A DNA stretch of 64,000 nucleotides, taken from Tabrizicola sp. (GTDB lineage Bacteria > Pseudomonadota > Alphaproteobacteria > Rhodobacterales > Rhodobacteraceae). The stretch spans positions 62,001-126,000 of the forward strand of contig NZ_JALHQD010000005.1 of the NCBI RefSeq assembly GCF_022842145.1, written 5' to 3'. Below, one piece after another: positions 9,346 through 17,799 of this stretch. The stretch's first letter is position 1. Each line of letters starts with the position of its first letter. The translations under genes were made by a program, and so were the position numbers. The notes beneath the pieces were generated by a model. The model did no database searches and had not been told where the DNA came from. It saw only the letters and a program-made list of their open reading frames with translations.

Positions 9346-10229
9346 TGCGAGGGGATCAGGCCTTCATCAACCCATTTCTTCAGGGTCTCCTCACCCACCT
9401 CGAAATGCATTCCGTCCTCGCGATTGTAGCCGCCGCCCCAATACCAGCCTTCGGCGTTGAAATGCTCGGCGAGGATGACAAGACCGATCTGCATGGTGCC
9501 GTCGGCGAAGGGGTCAAGCTCGCCCTGCAGGGTGATGTCTATCGCCGTTCCGAAGGAGTGGTTCGAGACCGAAGAGTTCGACCCCCTGATCAGCCGAACA
9601 CAAAGCGCGCCGGCCGTGCCCAGCTTGGCGGCGATGTCGGGCTCGTCCTCCTGCAGCTTGGCGACGATGCGCTCCAGGCTGTCCAGCGCCGGTTTCAGCA
9701 TGGTGGCCTTGATCGTTCCGATCTGCCGCGTCTCGACGAGCGACTTCAGCCTCGGATTGCTGATCCCGCGGCAATCGGTGCCCAGATCCTCGCGCGGGCG
9801 GCCGAGAAGCGCCAGCATCGTCTTGTTGCGCGGCTGGGTGATGCCCTTGTTGAACCGGTCCCGCGCCGCGCGCATCTGTTCGGTCAGCGCTTCGGTCTCG
9901 GGTTGGTGCTGCCCGTCTTCGCCCGCCGACAGCCCGTCGGCGTCCACCGTGGGTGCCTCGACGGCCGACGGCTCGACCGGCGCGCGGTTGGCCAGCAGGC
10001 TCATGTCGTCGCGAAGCCGCGCGAGGTCGGCCTTCAGCGTGCCGATCTCGGCCTCAAGCCGCGCACGCTGCGCGGCTTCGGCATCGAAGGCCTCTTCCAG
10101 ACTGGTCAGACGCAGATCGGCTGCACTGTCTGCCGATTCCAGAAGCGTCGTGACCATCGCAAAGGCCACCGCCGCGATGATGACTCCGATGGCGACGATG
10201 ATGGGCGCAATCAGATTGTTCGACTGCAT
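9342..10229 (-). CDS. Membrane-anchored M15 (VanY/TagX-like) peptidoglycan peptidase
   Basis: The 295-residue product has an N-terminal membrane helix (about 6-28), a coiled coil (about 35-78), a linker rich in Pro, Glu and Asp, and a C-terminal M15_4 zinc peptidase domain. The likely zinc ligands are His224 and Asp231 in SNHSFGTAID, and His275 in EDGMHFEV after the GWYWGGGY block. VanY-like enzymes cleave L,D or D,D bonds in peptidoglycan. In Acinetobacter the M15 enzyme TagX opens the wall for T6SS assembly, and that role fits here because the gene abuts pppA (stop and start adjacent) and overlaps the second TssM-like gene. A secreted effector is less likely given the membrane anchor. Confidence 0.82.
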   Translation of the reverse strand: MQSNNLIAPIIVAIGVIIAAVAFAMVTTLLESADSAADLRLTSLEEAFDAEAAQRARLEAEIGTLKADLARLRDDMSLLANRAPVEPSAVEAPTVDADGLSAGEDGQHQPETEALTEQMRAARDRFNKGITQPRNKTMLALLGRPREDLGTDCRGISNPRLKSLVETRQIGTIKATMLKPALDSLERIVAKLQEDEPDIAAKLGTAGALCVRLIRGSNSSVSNHSFGTAIDITLQGELDPFADGTMQIGLVILAEHFNAEGWYWGGGYNREDGMHFEVGEETLKKWVDEGLIPSQ

Positions 10230-10985
10230 TCAGTCCTCGCAGATCTGAACAGTGATCGCCGACACATTGTCCGGAGCGCCGTTCTCCAGGGCCTCGCGCA
10301 CCAGCCGTTGGCAGGCATCCTCCGGCCCGGCAGCCTCGCGCAACAGGGCTTCGACGGTCTGCTCGTAAACACAGCGCGTCAGCCCGTCGCTGCAGAGAAG
10401 GAGCCGGTCCCCCACCGCCAGCGGCACGCTGACCAGGTCGACCTCCAAGTCTTCGGCCCCGCCCACCGCTCGCGTCACCATATGCGATTCCGGATGGCTC
10501 TCCGCATCCTCGGGCGACAGTTCGCCCCGGTCCACCATCTCCTGCACCACCGAATGATCGCGGGTCAGCGGTCGCAGGTGCCCACCGCGGAGCAGATATG
10601 CCCGGCTGTCCCCGGCCCAGGCGACATGCGCCACCGCACGCGATACCAGCATGGCCACGACGGTCGAGCCCATCCGACTCATCCCCGGTGCCCGCTGGCG
10701 TTCCAGCACCAACTGGTTCGCCTCTTTCAGTCGGGCCACCAGGGCCGGGCCGGGGTCGGCTTCGTCGGGGATCTTCGCCAGACAGTCGATCACGATGTCG
10801 GACGCGACATCGCCGTTGCCATAGCCCCCCATCCCGTCGGCCACGGCCCACAACACCCCGGTCGGATCAGTCAGGATTGAATCCTCATTACGTTCCCGCA
10901 CCACGCCTCGGTTCGTAAGCCCCGCCCCGACGGCCACCGGCATCGCGGGCGACAACCCCGGGACCACGGTGATCGGCGCGGTCAT
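10230..10985 (-). CDS. pppA: PP2C-type Ser/Thr phosphatase PppA of the T6SS
   Basis: The 251-residue product has the full set of PP2C metal and active-site motifs: RNEDS near residue 32, VADGMGG near 48, GDSRAYLLR, CSDGLTR and the C-terminal DNVSAI. PppA dephosphorylates T6SS regulators such as Fha after PpkA action; no ppkA or fha lies in the window. The ATG at 10985 is chosen because GACGAGG lies just upstream and because the protein then begins directly at the PP2C domain. An upstream in-frame extension to 11201 has no family-like sequence. It is the first gene of a four-gene minus operon, divergent from the OmpA-family gene. Confidence 0.9.
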   Translation of the reverse strand: MTAPITVVPGLSPAMPVAVGAGLTNRGVVRERNEDSILTDPTGVLWAVADGMGGYGNGDVASDIVIDCLAKIPDEADPGPALVARLKEANQLVLERQRAPGMSRMGSTVVAMLVSRAVAHVAWAGDSRAYLLRGGHLRPLTRDHSVVQEMVDRGELSPEDAESHPESHMVTRAVGGAEDLEVDLVSVPLAVGDRLLLCSDGLTRCVYEQTVEALLREAAGPEDACQRLVREALENGAPDNVSAITVQICED

Positions 10986-11137
10986 GGCCAGACCTCGTCC
11001 AAGAACTGACACGTCGGAAAACCGGTAGAGACATGGAGCATGGCAGGGGCCCGCCAAAAGGTGTGAATTGAATGCATCGCCATCATAGCCTAGACTTTCG
11101 CCAGTCATAAATCCGTTTTTTGGAAGGTGCTTCGAAT

Positions 11138-11809
11138 ATGCGCAACGTGCTTGCTGGCCTTGCATTCTGTGCCGCTCTCGTTCCCGCCGGGGCTTGGTCA
11201 CAGGACCTTTCGGAACAAGAGCTTCTGGAGCTGTTTCTGGCGCAGCGTGACGCCTACAAGGCCGCGGTCGAGGGTAACACCAGCCTGACGCGCGGGTTGA
11301 AGCTTGTCACCGCCGACGATGTCGTGATCGCGACCGAAGTGGAAAAGACGGACACCGGCGCGACCGATAGCTCTACAGCGACATCGGAAAGCACCGAGGT
11401 CGCCGTGGCCCAGCCTGCGACCGAAACCGTGGTCAAGGAAACGGAAACCGCCACTCTGGTGAAGATGCCAGAGGACCTGGGCGTCAACATTCGCATCGAG
11501 TTTGCCTTTGACAGCGCCGCGCTTGACGATGCGCAGAAGCCCAAGCTTTCGAAGCTCTGCAATGTGATGAAGACCGCCGACATCCAGCTCTTCCGCATCA
11601 TCGGCCATACTGATGCCTCGGGAACGGACGATTACAACGAGCGTCTGTCGCGTCTCCGCGCCGAAGAGGTGCAGCGCTTCTTCGTCAACGATTGCGGCAT
11701 CGAGGCGTCCCGGCTCGAGGCCGTGGGCCTGGGCGAGCGCTTCCTCCTGGAAAACGCCGATCCCGACTCGGACGAGAACCGTCGGGTAGAGTTCCAGGCG
11801 CTCAGCTAA
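11138..11809 (+). CDS. Secreted OmpA-family protein linked to the T6SS locus
   Basis: The 223-residue product has a signal peptide (MRNVLAGLAFCAALVPAGAWSQ), an acidic Thr/Glu-rich linker (about residues 65-110) and an OmpA/MotB C-terminal domain with IEFAFDSAAL, IIGHTDASG and DENRRVEFQAL. OmpA domains bind meso-diaminopimelate in peptidoglycan, so the protein probably sits in the periplasm or outer membrane on the cell wall. The ATG at 11138 has GGAAGGTG eight bases upstream, which decides it over an upstream TTG. It is the first of three forward genes (OmpA protein, lipoprotein, caspase protein) divergent from pppA. Whether it has a T6SS role is inferred from position only. Confidence 0.8.
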   Translation: MRNVLAGLAFCAALVPAGAWSQDLSEQELLELFLAQRDAYKAAVEGNTSLTRGLKLVTADDVVIATEVEKTDTGATDSSTATSESTEVAVAQPATETVVKETETATLVKMPEDLGVNIRIEFAFDSAALDDAQKPKLSKLCNVMKTADIQLFRIIGHTDASGTDDYNERLSRLRAEEVQRFFVNDCGIEASRLEAVGLGERFLLENADPDSDENRRVEFQALS

Positions 11810-11924
11810 TCCCGTCACGCCGAGCCGCCGTTGCCTGGATGGCAGGACTGTGGCATCATTCTTGCACTGTTTATGCCATTCTCGTTCCTTGCGACCCGCT
11901 CCCGCATTAGCAAATGGGTTCGTC

Positions 11925-12149
11925 ATGCTTGCATCCTGGTCTCGCTGCCTTCTCCTGCTCTCCGCCATTGGCCTTCTCGGCGCCTGTGAAGAACTGACGC
12001 CTCCGCCACAGCAAGAGGCACCTGTCGTCGCCACACCGGTCAAGAAGGTCGCCCCCGTGGCAACTCCCGCTCCGGTCAAGACAAAGCCGAAGCCCGTCGT
12101 GATCGACTTCGACGACGGCGGTTCCGGTGGCGGCGGCTGGAGCGGCTAA
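11925..12149 (+). CDS. Small Pro/Lys-rich lipoprotein
   Basis: The 74-residue product has a lipoprotein signal with lipobox LLGAC, so the acylated Cys is residue 20. The mature part is only about 55 residues: EELTPPPQQ, then alternating Pro, Val, Ala and Lys, ending in FDDGGSGGGGWSG. It is too short and has the wrong composition for TssJ. Its stop TAA shares one base with the ATG of the caspase gene, so the two are coupled. The Lys/Pro-rich mature chain resembles small periplasm-spanning tethers. The function is unknown; an anchor or partner of the caspase protein is a guess based on coupling. Confidence 0.65.
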   Translation: MLASWSRCLLLLSAIGLLGACEELTPPPQQEAPVVATPVKKVAPVATPAPVKTKPKPVVIDFDDGGSGGGGWSG

Positions 12150-14596
12150 TGACCTCCCTCCGCGCTCTGGCGGGAAGCGCGGCTGCGGGGCTATTCATAG
12201 CTACCGTTGCCTCGGTCGCAGTGGCGCAGGACAGCGCGCTTGGACCCTTCCCGGATGGCCATATCTCCGCAAGCATGCGCAAGCTGGCCGAGCCGTCCGG
12301 CCCGCGTCAGAAGTATGCGATCGTCATCGGCAACCAGAGCTACGCCCATGCGCCGCAACTGCCGAATGCATGGAACGATGCGCTGGACGTGGCCGATCTC
12401 CTCGCCGACCAGGGGTATGACGTCACGCTGATGAAGGATGCCTCGAAGCGCGACTTTGAGGCGCTGATGCAGCGTGTGCTCTTCGACGTCGACCGCAATA
12501 CAGAGGTCCTTTTCTATTACGCCGGCCACGGGGTGCAGATCGGGTCCGAAAACTATCTCATCCCCACCGACGCGGAGCTTGACCAGGTCGACGACCTTCC
12601 GTTCGAGACCATCTCAGTCGGCAGTCTCGTCTCGATCGTGGGGTCGCGAGCACGGCTGCAGATCATCATCCTCGACAGCTGCCGCAACAACCCCTTCGCC
12701 GGCGTCAAGCTGCAGGATTCCCTCGGTCCTGACGTCCGCGAGGTCGAAACGGGCTTCGCTTCGCTGGCGGCTCCGGTGAATTCCTACGTGGTCTTCTCGA
12801 CCTCTCCCGGGGAGGTCGCCCTGGACGGGGCGGGCGAGAACAGCCCCTTCGCCAGCGCCTTCCTGCAGGCGGCGGCGCTAGGCGCAGTTCCGGTCACGGA
12901 CGTATTCGAAGAGGTGCGCCGCAAGGTGTTTGTCGAAACCCAGGGGGTCCAGGTTCCGTGGGACAGCTCGACCATGGTGGAAGGGGCGACGATCTCACAG
13001 GTCAGCGCCACAACGGACACTGCCGCGCCAGAGGAAGCGACAGGCACCTCGGTTGCGCGCGGCCTGACGCTCTTCGCCAGTTCGGCCGAGCTTTTTCAAG
13101 CCGAAAGCATCCTGCCTACGCCCGACATCAGCATCGCCGCCCAACTGGCACCCGCCGTTCCCATCGGTGCGACACTGGTTCAGGACTTGGGCCTTGGCCC
13201 GTCGGACAAGGTGGGTCTGACCGAGCCTCCGCGCGGCGGCCGCCTAGTGCTGCTGGACGACCAGGGCCTGCAGTCCGCGCCAGTCTTCCCGCTGTCCGGT
13301 ACAGACCTTGACCGTCTCGCCTTCGCCTATGTCAGCGGACCGGTGGTGCAGTTCGGTCAGGACCCGGTGCTGAAGGTCCAGTTCAAGATCGACCAGGGCG
13401 GCGCGCCGACGGTGGTGCAGGTCGACCTGACCCCCGACCCCTGCGACATGGCCGCAGCCGACCACCTCGATCCGGATGGCGTTGGCCTGGCGCGTTTTGC
13501 CAACGAAATTGCGCCCGAAGCTGCGGTGCAGGCCTGTCAGGCCGCTGTTGAACGCGAACCGCAGAACGCCCGCTTCCACTATCAGCTAAGCCGCGCGCTG
13601 ACGGCACTGCGCCGTCACGACGAAGCGCGCGCTGCGCTGGATACCGCACGCAAGCTGGGCCATTCCCGAGCCTCGTATGCCATCGGCAATGCCATTCTGA
13701 ACGAGGCGCGGGAAACCGGCGGTTCAGCGGTCGAGGCTGCTCCGGAAGAAGCGCTGACCTACTACCGCGAAGGTGTGGAGCTCGGGGACCCTTATGCATT
13801 CTACGCCTTGGGTCGTCAGTTTGTGCGGTTCGGCGAAACCTCTCAGGATCGCTTGCGCGGTTATGACCTCATGATGCGGGCGCTTGAGGTCGGGCACACC
13901 TACGCAATGAACGAACTGGGATATCTCTACCTTGATGCCGACAGCGAGTACTACGATCCGACCCGCGGGCTGCGCTATCTGAACGAAAGCGCGGCGCGGG
14001 GGGATATCTACGGCTACAACAACCTTGGCCTCGTCTACATGAACGGCCTTGGTGGGCAGGAGAAGGACGTCAAGGTCGCGCTGGACTGGTTCACCAAGGC
14101 GGCAGATGGCGGGCACCCGAATGCGCCGGGCAACATCGGTCAGTTGATCGCCTCGGGCGCGCTTGGCAAGGCGTCGGATCTCGGCCAGGCCGTCGAATGG
14201 TTCGACAAGGGCCTGGACCGCGGTGATGCAAATGCCGGGGCCTATGCCGCCTACCTGATCCTGACCGAAGGCGCCGGCGGCTTGTCCCCCACGGACGCTG
14301 CCCACCGCGCCGGCCGGGCCGCCGCCCTGCGAGACGCGAAGTCGGTCGAACGCGCCCGCAAGGTGCTGGACGCGCTCCCTGCCGAAGCCGTGAACGAGGC
14401 CGCGCAGCGCCTCTTGCAAACCCTTGGCGCCGACATCACCCCGGATGGTGCCTTCGGCGCGGGCAGCACGGCTGCTTATCAGGCCATTGCCGCCGACCAT
14501 GGTGACACGTCAATCGAGACGAACCCAATCGAGCGGCTAGTCGACATCGCCCGCATCCACTGGTCGACCACGCCTTTCCGGGTGGATCTCTACTGA
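12149..14596 (+). CDS. Secreted caspase-family (peptidase C14) protein with C-terminal Sel1-type repeats
   Basis: The 815-residue product has a signal peptide (cleavage after VAVAQ). A caspase/metacaspase p20 domain (about residues 52-290) follows, with the catalytic pair His127 in YYAGHGVQ and Cys178 in LDSCRNNPF. A middle region of unknown fold comes next. From about residue 440 there are TPR/Sel1-type helical repeats (DEARAALDTARKLGH, AMNELGYLYLD, YNNLGLVYMNGLGG, ALDWFTKAADGGHPNAPGNIGQL), which are protein-binding scaffolds. Caspase-like proteases cleave after Arg/Lys or Asp. Export means it probably acts in the periplasm. It closes the forward T6SS-linked set and converges on the porin-like gene with no gap. 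Confidence 0.85.
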   Translation: MTSLRALAGSAAAGLFIATVASVAVAQDSALGPFPDGHISASMRKLAEPSGPRQKYAIVIGNQSYAHAPQLPNAWNDALDVADLLADQGYDVTLMKDASKRDFEALMQRVLFDVDRNTEVLFYYAGHGVQIGSENYLIPTDAELDQVDDLPFETISVGSLVSIVGSRARLQIIILDSCRNNPFAGVKLQDSLGPDVREVETGFASLAAPVNSYVVFSTSPGEVALDGAGENSPFASAFLQAAALGAVPVTDVFEEVRRKVFVETQGVQVPWDSSTMVEGATISQVSATTDTAAPEEATGTSVARGLTLFASSAELFQAESILPTPDISIAAQLAPAVPIGATLVQDLGLGPSDKVGLTEPPRGGRLVLLDDQGLQSAPVFPLSGTDLDRLAFAYVSGPVVQFGQDPVLKVQFKIDQGGAPTVVQVDLTPDPCDMAAADHLDPDGVGLARFANEIAPEAAVQACQAAVEREPQNARFHYQLSRALTALRRHDEARAALDTARKLGHSRASYAIGNAILNEARETGGSAVEAAPEEALTYYREGVELGDPYAFYALGRQFVRFGETSQDRLRGYDLMMRALEVGHTYAMNELGYLYLDADSEYYDPTRGLRYLNESAARGDIYGYNNLGLVYMNGLGGQEKDVKVALDWFTKAADGGHPNAPGNIGQLIASGALGKASDLGQAVEWFDKGLDRGDANAGAYAAYLILTEGAGGLSPTDAAHRAGRAAALRDAKSVERARKVLDALPAEAVNEAAQRLLQTLGADITPDGAFGAGSTAAYQAIAADHGDTSIETNPIERLVDIARIHWSTTPFRVDLY

Positions 14597-15670
14597 TCAG
14601 AACTCCAGCGCGACTGCGACGCTGGCCTTTCGCGTGTCAAACCCGCTGCTGATCCGGTAGTCGCTCTGCGAATACTCGAAGTCCACCGAGACATTTTCGC
14701 GCGCCTGCCATGAGGCGAATACTGCTTGGGCCGTGCCTTCAAATACTCTATCCCCAAGCGGCCCTGGGGTCTGCGATGAATGGCCGAAGCCAAGGGTCAG
14801 ATCTCTGAAATCATAAGACAGCGACAGGCCTTTGAAGGTCGTGTCATAGGCCCCCGTAATGCCGCTGTTAATGACCAGAGGTGCGCGATTAATTCGGTTC
14901 AGGACGACATTGAACCCGCCGCTCGTCAGGCCGAAACTGAACGATCGGAACCGGTCATCCTGTCCTTCGTCATAGCCCGCGGCAACGAACAAGACGGTAT
15001 TCTCCAATTCACGTCGCCAGATTGCACCCAATGCGTCAACTTCAACCACTCTGCCCGCAGTGGTCTCTGCCTTGGACCGCGAGGCCGAAAACGTGACCTC
15101 ACCAAACTGCAAATCCAGTCGCAGCGTCCGAAAGTCCAGACCTACAGCAGGACCTTCAAATGGGTAGGTCCGCACTCCGGTACTGCCAGCAGCATCGCCG
15201 ATATTCATCCAGACCGCGTTTCCGCCGTCCACAAGTGAACTTCCTTGCTCGATCTCCCGCGTCGCCAGATCGAAGGCGGTTTCCATGTTGCCATAGCTTA
15301 GCGTCACACTCGGCAGCGCAGCGTAGACAGCCAGGTCAATCTCGGACCCGCCAAACTCTGATCCGCTCCCCCCCGTCGTGCTGCCTCCAAGCGTCAGATC
15401 GAAATTTGACTGGTTGCCCCGCAGATACGAGATGCGCCCCAGTGCGCCAAAGCGCAAATCCTCCATGGCCAGAATCTCAGCTCGTCCCGTCAGTTCGACT
15501 TTCGCCACCGGACCCACGTATTGATACCCGGCAGAAAGTGGTCGAGCCGTCTCCTCACTCAAATACCCCAATCCCACGCGCCCATTGAAACTGTAGGTCA
15601 GTGCATCCTGCGCCATAACAGCAGAGCCCGCCGTCGTGCCAATCAAAACGTACATCATCAAACTACGCAT
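14597..15670 (-). CDS. Porin-like outer-membrane beta-barrel protein
   Basis: The 357-residue product starts with a signal peptide (MRSLMMYVLIGTTAGSAVMAQ). The rest is a series of short alternating amphipathic strands (VKVELTGR-like, LDLQFGEVTFSAS, FNVVLNRI, LSLSYDFRDLTLGFGHSS), and it ends in Phe (VAVALEF), the usual C-terminal signature of barrel proteins inserted by BamA. This fits the gram-negative porin family of Rhodobacterales. ATG at 15670 is chosen because the signal peptide starts there; an in-frame ATG at 15709 would add 13 residues. It converges on the caspase gene with no gap. Substrate preference cannot be read from the sequence. Confidence 0.75.
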   Translation of the reverse strand: MRSLMMYVLIGTTAGSAVMAQDALTYSFNGRVGLGYLSEETARPLSAGYQYVGPVAKVELTGRAEILAMEDLRFGALGRISYLRGNQSNFDLTLGGSTTGGSGSEFGGSEIDLAVYAALPSVTLSYGNMETAFDLATREIEQGSSLVDGGNAVWMNIGDAAGSTGVRTYPFEGPAVGLDFRTLRLDLQFGEVTFSASRSKAETTAGRVVEVDALGAIWRRELENTVLFVAAGYDEGQDDRFRSFSFGLTSGGFNVVLNRINRAPLVINSGITGAYDTTFKGLSLSYDFRDLTLGFGHSSQTPGPLGDRVFEGTAQAVFASWQARENVSVDFEYSQSDYRISSGFDTRKASVAVALEF

Positions 15671-16570
15671 AGCCCGTCCCCGCGCTATCAAGTTGCGGAA
15701 GCTGACCACAAATACCGCTCTGCTTCAATCTATATGGGTCCCGCCCGATCATTGCCGACGGCTTTGTTGCCACACCGCACCAGGAACGGGTTGAACGTCT
15801 CTTTCCCACTACCATCGCTTAGTGATTATCCGCGGCCTCACAGCCGCAAACACGCGCAGCAAGATCATTGCCAACAGGTCTCGAAGCCAGCATCGTTGGC
15901 ATGTCCGCCCAATGCACTGTCGAAGATCGGAAAAGGACCAGATCATGCCAGTAGCAATGAACTACGGCGAGATATCCGCAAGGCTGAAGGACTCGCAGGA
16001 CTGAGGAAAGTATGTCACCGATGGCAATCGTTGTGCCCTAGTGGTCGGCGCAGCCCTAAGGTTGAAGCCCTATCCCCATCACAGAAGCTTCCGGGGACAA
16101 CCCTCGGCCAATCCCGACCTTCGCACGATGCCCTTTCTTGAACGCTTGTTCCTGAAGGCGGCCGACGTCACCGATGTGATCCAGAAGACTTATGGGATGC
16201 CGGATCTAACCTCTTCTGGCGCCGACCTGGTTTCCTATGCCCGCTTGAAGACCATCCCAGAGCTTGTGACATTCTCGGACGCAACCGGAGATCACATCGA
16301 CTTGTGGGACGGCCAATGTCTGGAGATATACCGCGAGAAAGGACGCAATGCCGTGATTACCGGGCTGATTGCAAATGCACGCAGAATACTTTTCTGGTCC
16401 GCCTTTTAGGGTCAGAACCCATTGAGTATGCCTTGGCAGCGTGATTCAGGCTCAGCAAGGACACATAACGCTGTGCAACCGCTGCGCGCGCCAGCCCATC
16501 GAAATTCATGATATACCGCTCCCAGCGGGGATGCCACGGGCGAAATGTCGACGGCAAGGGTCCGCAAGCG
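15671..16570. other. Gene-poor 0.9 kb stretch, possibly decayed DNA
   Basis: No coding frame in this stretch shows a recognisable domain, a good ribosome site or a typical length. Two weak frames exist: a plus-strand one at 16128-16409, listed separately, and a minus-strand one at about 16420-16617 that runs into the usp stop region and reads like the tail of a longer, lost protein. The palindromic-looking GGGTCAGAACCC near 16410 could be an element end. The stretch separates the T6SS-side genes from the stress cluster and may be a recombination scar. I see no confident promoter or RNA gene. Confidence 0.4.
16128..16409 (+). CDS. Unrecognised short reading frame (93 aa), doubtful
   Basis: The frame from ATG 16128 encodes MPFLERLFLKAADVTD followed by a mixed charged and hydrophobic sequence ending in RRILFWSAF. 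It has no signal peptide, no strong ribosome site and no family I recognise. Its amino-acid composition is protein-like, unlike most shadow frames here, so it could be a small gene or the remainder of a decayed one. It lies alone between the porin-like gene and the universal stress protein gene. Confidence 0.25.
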   Translation: MPFLERLFLKAADVTDVIQKTYGMPDLTSSGADLVSYARLKTIPELVTFSDATGDHIDLWDGQCLEIYREKGRNAVITGLIANARRILFWSAF

Positions 16571-17443
16571 TCACATCTCCAATGAGACCGATTGAGGCGG
16601 CATGGCGAGAACGTCACATTGCGCGTCTTTCAGGACCTGTTGGGCCACGCTGCCCAGAACCATGCGGGCGACTGCACCTTTCCCTTGGGTCGCAACGACG
16701 ATCAGGTCTGCGTTCAACTCCAGCGCCGCCTTGAGGATTTCGTTGGCGACAGTCGTTTCTTCCGGCCGCACGACCTTTTCCGCCGGTCCGATCCCGAGCC
16801 GCGCCGTGAACGCCGCCAGAGACTGAAGCGCTTCGGCGCGCAGGTCGTTCAGGTAATTCTCCCGTCCTGCCTTTCCGATGCTGTCGGACATCGCAAGGCG
16901 CAGGGCGGGGGCGTCGAAAACCGTCAGCACGGATGATCGCCCTCCGGCGCCAAGACCCAAACCGGTGAAACGCTTGAGGGCCTTCTCTGCAGTCTCAGAG
17001 AGGTCCGTTGTCTGAAGCACGTGGCGCCAAGGTCCGACGGGCGGGCCGTTCACCATCAGCACCGGGCATGACACCGCGCGGATCGTGCGTTCAGCCGTGG
17101 TGCCGACAAAGACATCCCGGAGGATCTGCCGGCGATGCGGCCCGATGACCAGAAGGTCGGGGCTCGCTTTGGCAACCTCCTTGACGATCCCGGCAAAAGG
17201 ATCGTCCAGAACTATCTGCGTGCTGCAGGACACACCGTCCAGATCATTCAGGCTGCGGGTGAGTTCGCTCAGCAGTTGGCGTGCATCGTTCACTTCATGA
17301 TCGACGATCCGGCGTGGTCGGTCGTCATCGACCACATGCACAATGTCCAGAACAGCATCATGCGCCCGGGAAAGGATGACCGCGCGTCTGAGCGCCCGAT
17401 CGGACCGCTCGGAGAAATCGGTCGCGAGCATGATCTTTTTCAT
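16571..17443 (-). CDS. Tandem-domain universal stress protein (UspA family)
   Basis: The 290-residue product holds two UspA domains in a row. The first starts MKKIMLATDFSERSDRALRRA and ends GTTAERTIRAVSCPVLMV; the second starts VLQTTDLSETAEKALKRF and ends LGSVAQQVLKDAQCDVLAM. Each has the ATP-binding-type G-x2-G/S-x9-(S/T) tail in related form. Such proteins accumulate under starvation and oxygen limitation. ATG 17443 is chosen because AGGAGGG sits just upstream, which removes a 24-residue extension. An FNR-type box lies 59 bases upstream of the start in the shared divergent promoter region, so oxygen-responsive control is likely. Confidence 0.92.
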   Translation of the reverse strand: MKKIMLATDFSERSDRALRRAVILSRAHDAVLDIVHVVDDDRPRRIVDHEVNDARQLLSELTRSLNDLDGVSCSTQIVLDDPFAGIVKEVAKASPDLLVIGPHRRQILRDVFVGTTAERTIRAVSCPVLMVNGPPVGPWRHVLQTTDLSETAEKALKRFTGLGLGAGGRSSVLTVFDAPALRLAMSDSIGKAGRENYLNDLRAEALQSLAAFTARLGIGPAEKVVRPEETTVANEILKAALELNADLIVVATQGKGAVARMVLGSVAQQVLKDAQCDVLAMPPQSVSLEM

Positions 17444-17501
17444 GGTCTGCCCTCCTGTCCTGAGACTGGAGGCAAGTAAGACATCAGGATCGTCTCGTGG
17501 A

Positions 17502-17515
17502 TTGATGCAGGTCAA
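17502..17515. promoter_or_regulatory. FNR/FnrL-type box TTGATGCAGGTCAA
   Basis: TTGAT-GCAG-GTCAA matches the FNR/FnrL/FixK consensus TTGAT-N4-ATCAA at nine of ten positions, and the GTCAA variant is common in Rhodobacter FnrL sites. It lies midway between the divergent usp start (17443) and the HTH gene start (17572), about 57-59 bases from each, so it could activate both under low oxygen. Confidence 0.75.
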
Positions 17516-17571
17516 TCAAAAGCGACAATCCTTCGCTATTCTTCACAAAACCTCACGAGAAACAGAAGGCC

Positions 17572-17799
17572 ATGCCGCAGGACCAGTATCAAACCGTCAA
17601 GGAAGTCGCGGACCGCCTGAAGGTGGCCGAGGCGACCGTGCGCCATTGGATCAAGGTCGGCCAGTTGCGCGCGATCGACATCGGCAAGGGCTGGCGCATT
17701 GCCAATGCCGATTTGAACGAATTTCTGCGGCAGCATCAGACAGCCCCGAGGCAGCACAGCGATGGACCGAACGGTCTTGATGCAGAAGGGAAGCCCTAA
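17572..17799 (+). CDS. Small excisionase/MerR-type helix-turn-helix protein
   Basis: The 75-residue product is almost entirely one winged HTH of the excisionase-family type: TVKEVADRLKVAEATVRHWIKVGQLRAIDIGKGWRI, then ADLNEFLRQH and a polar tail. Such proteins bind DNA and are usually either excisionases or small regulators. There is no integrase nearby, so a regulator is more likely. Its stop TAA shares a base with the ATG of the antiporter gene, so it is co-translated with a transporter. It starts 57 bases after the FNR box. Confidence 0.85.
   Translation: MPQDQYQTVKEVADRLKVAEATVRHWIKVGQLRAIDIGKGWRIANADLNEFLRQHQTAPRQHSDGPNGLDAEGKP

Noticed and set aside
11925-12149. TssJ, the T6SS outer-membrane lipoprotein
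   Set aside because: The mature chain is only about 55 residues and Pro/Lys-rich; TssJ is a larger beta-sandwich.
16357-16617. Minus-strand 86-codon frame as an IS transposase tail
   Set aside because: No catalytic motif, no paired inverted repeats and no target duplication could be identified.
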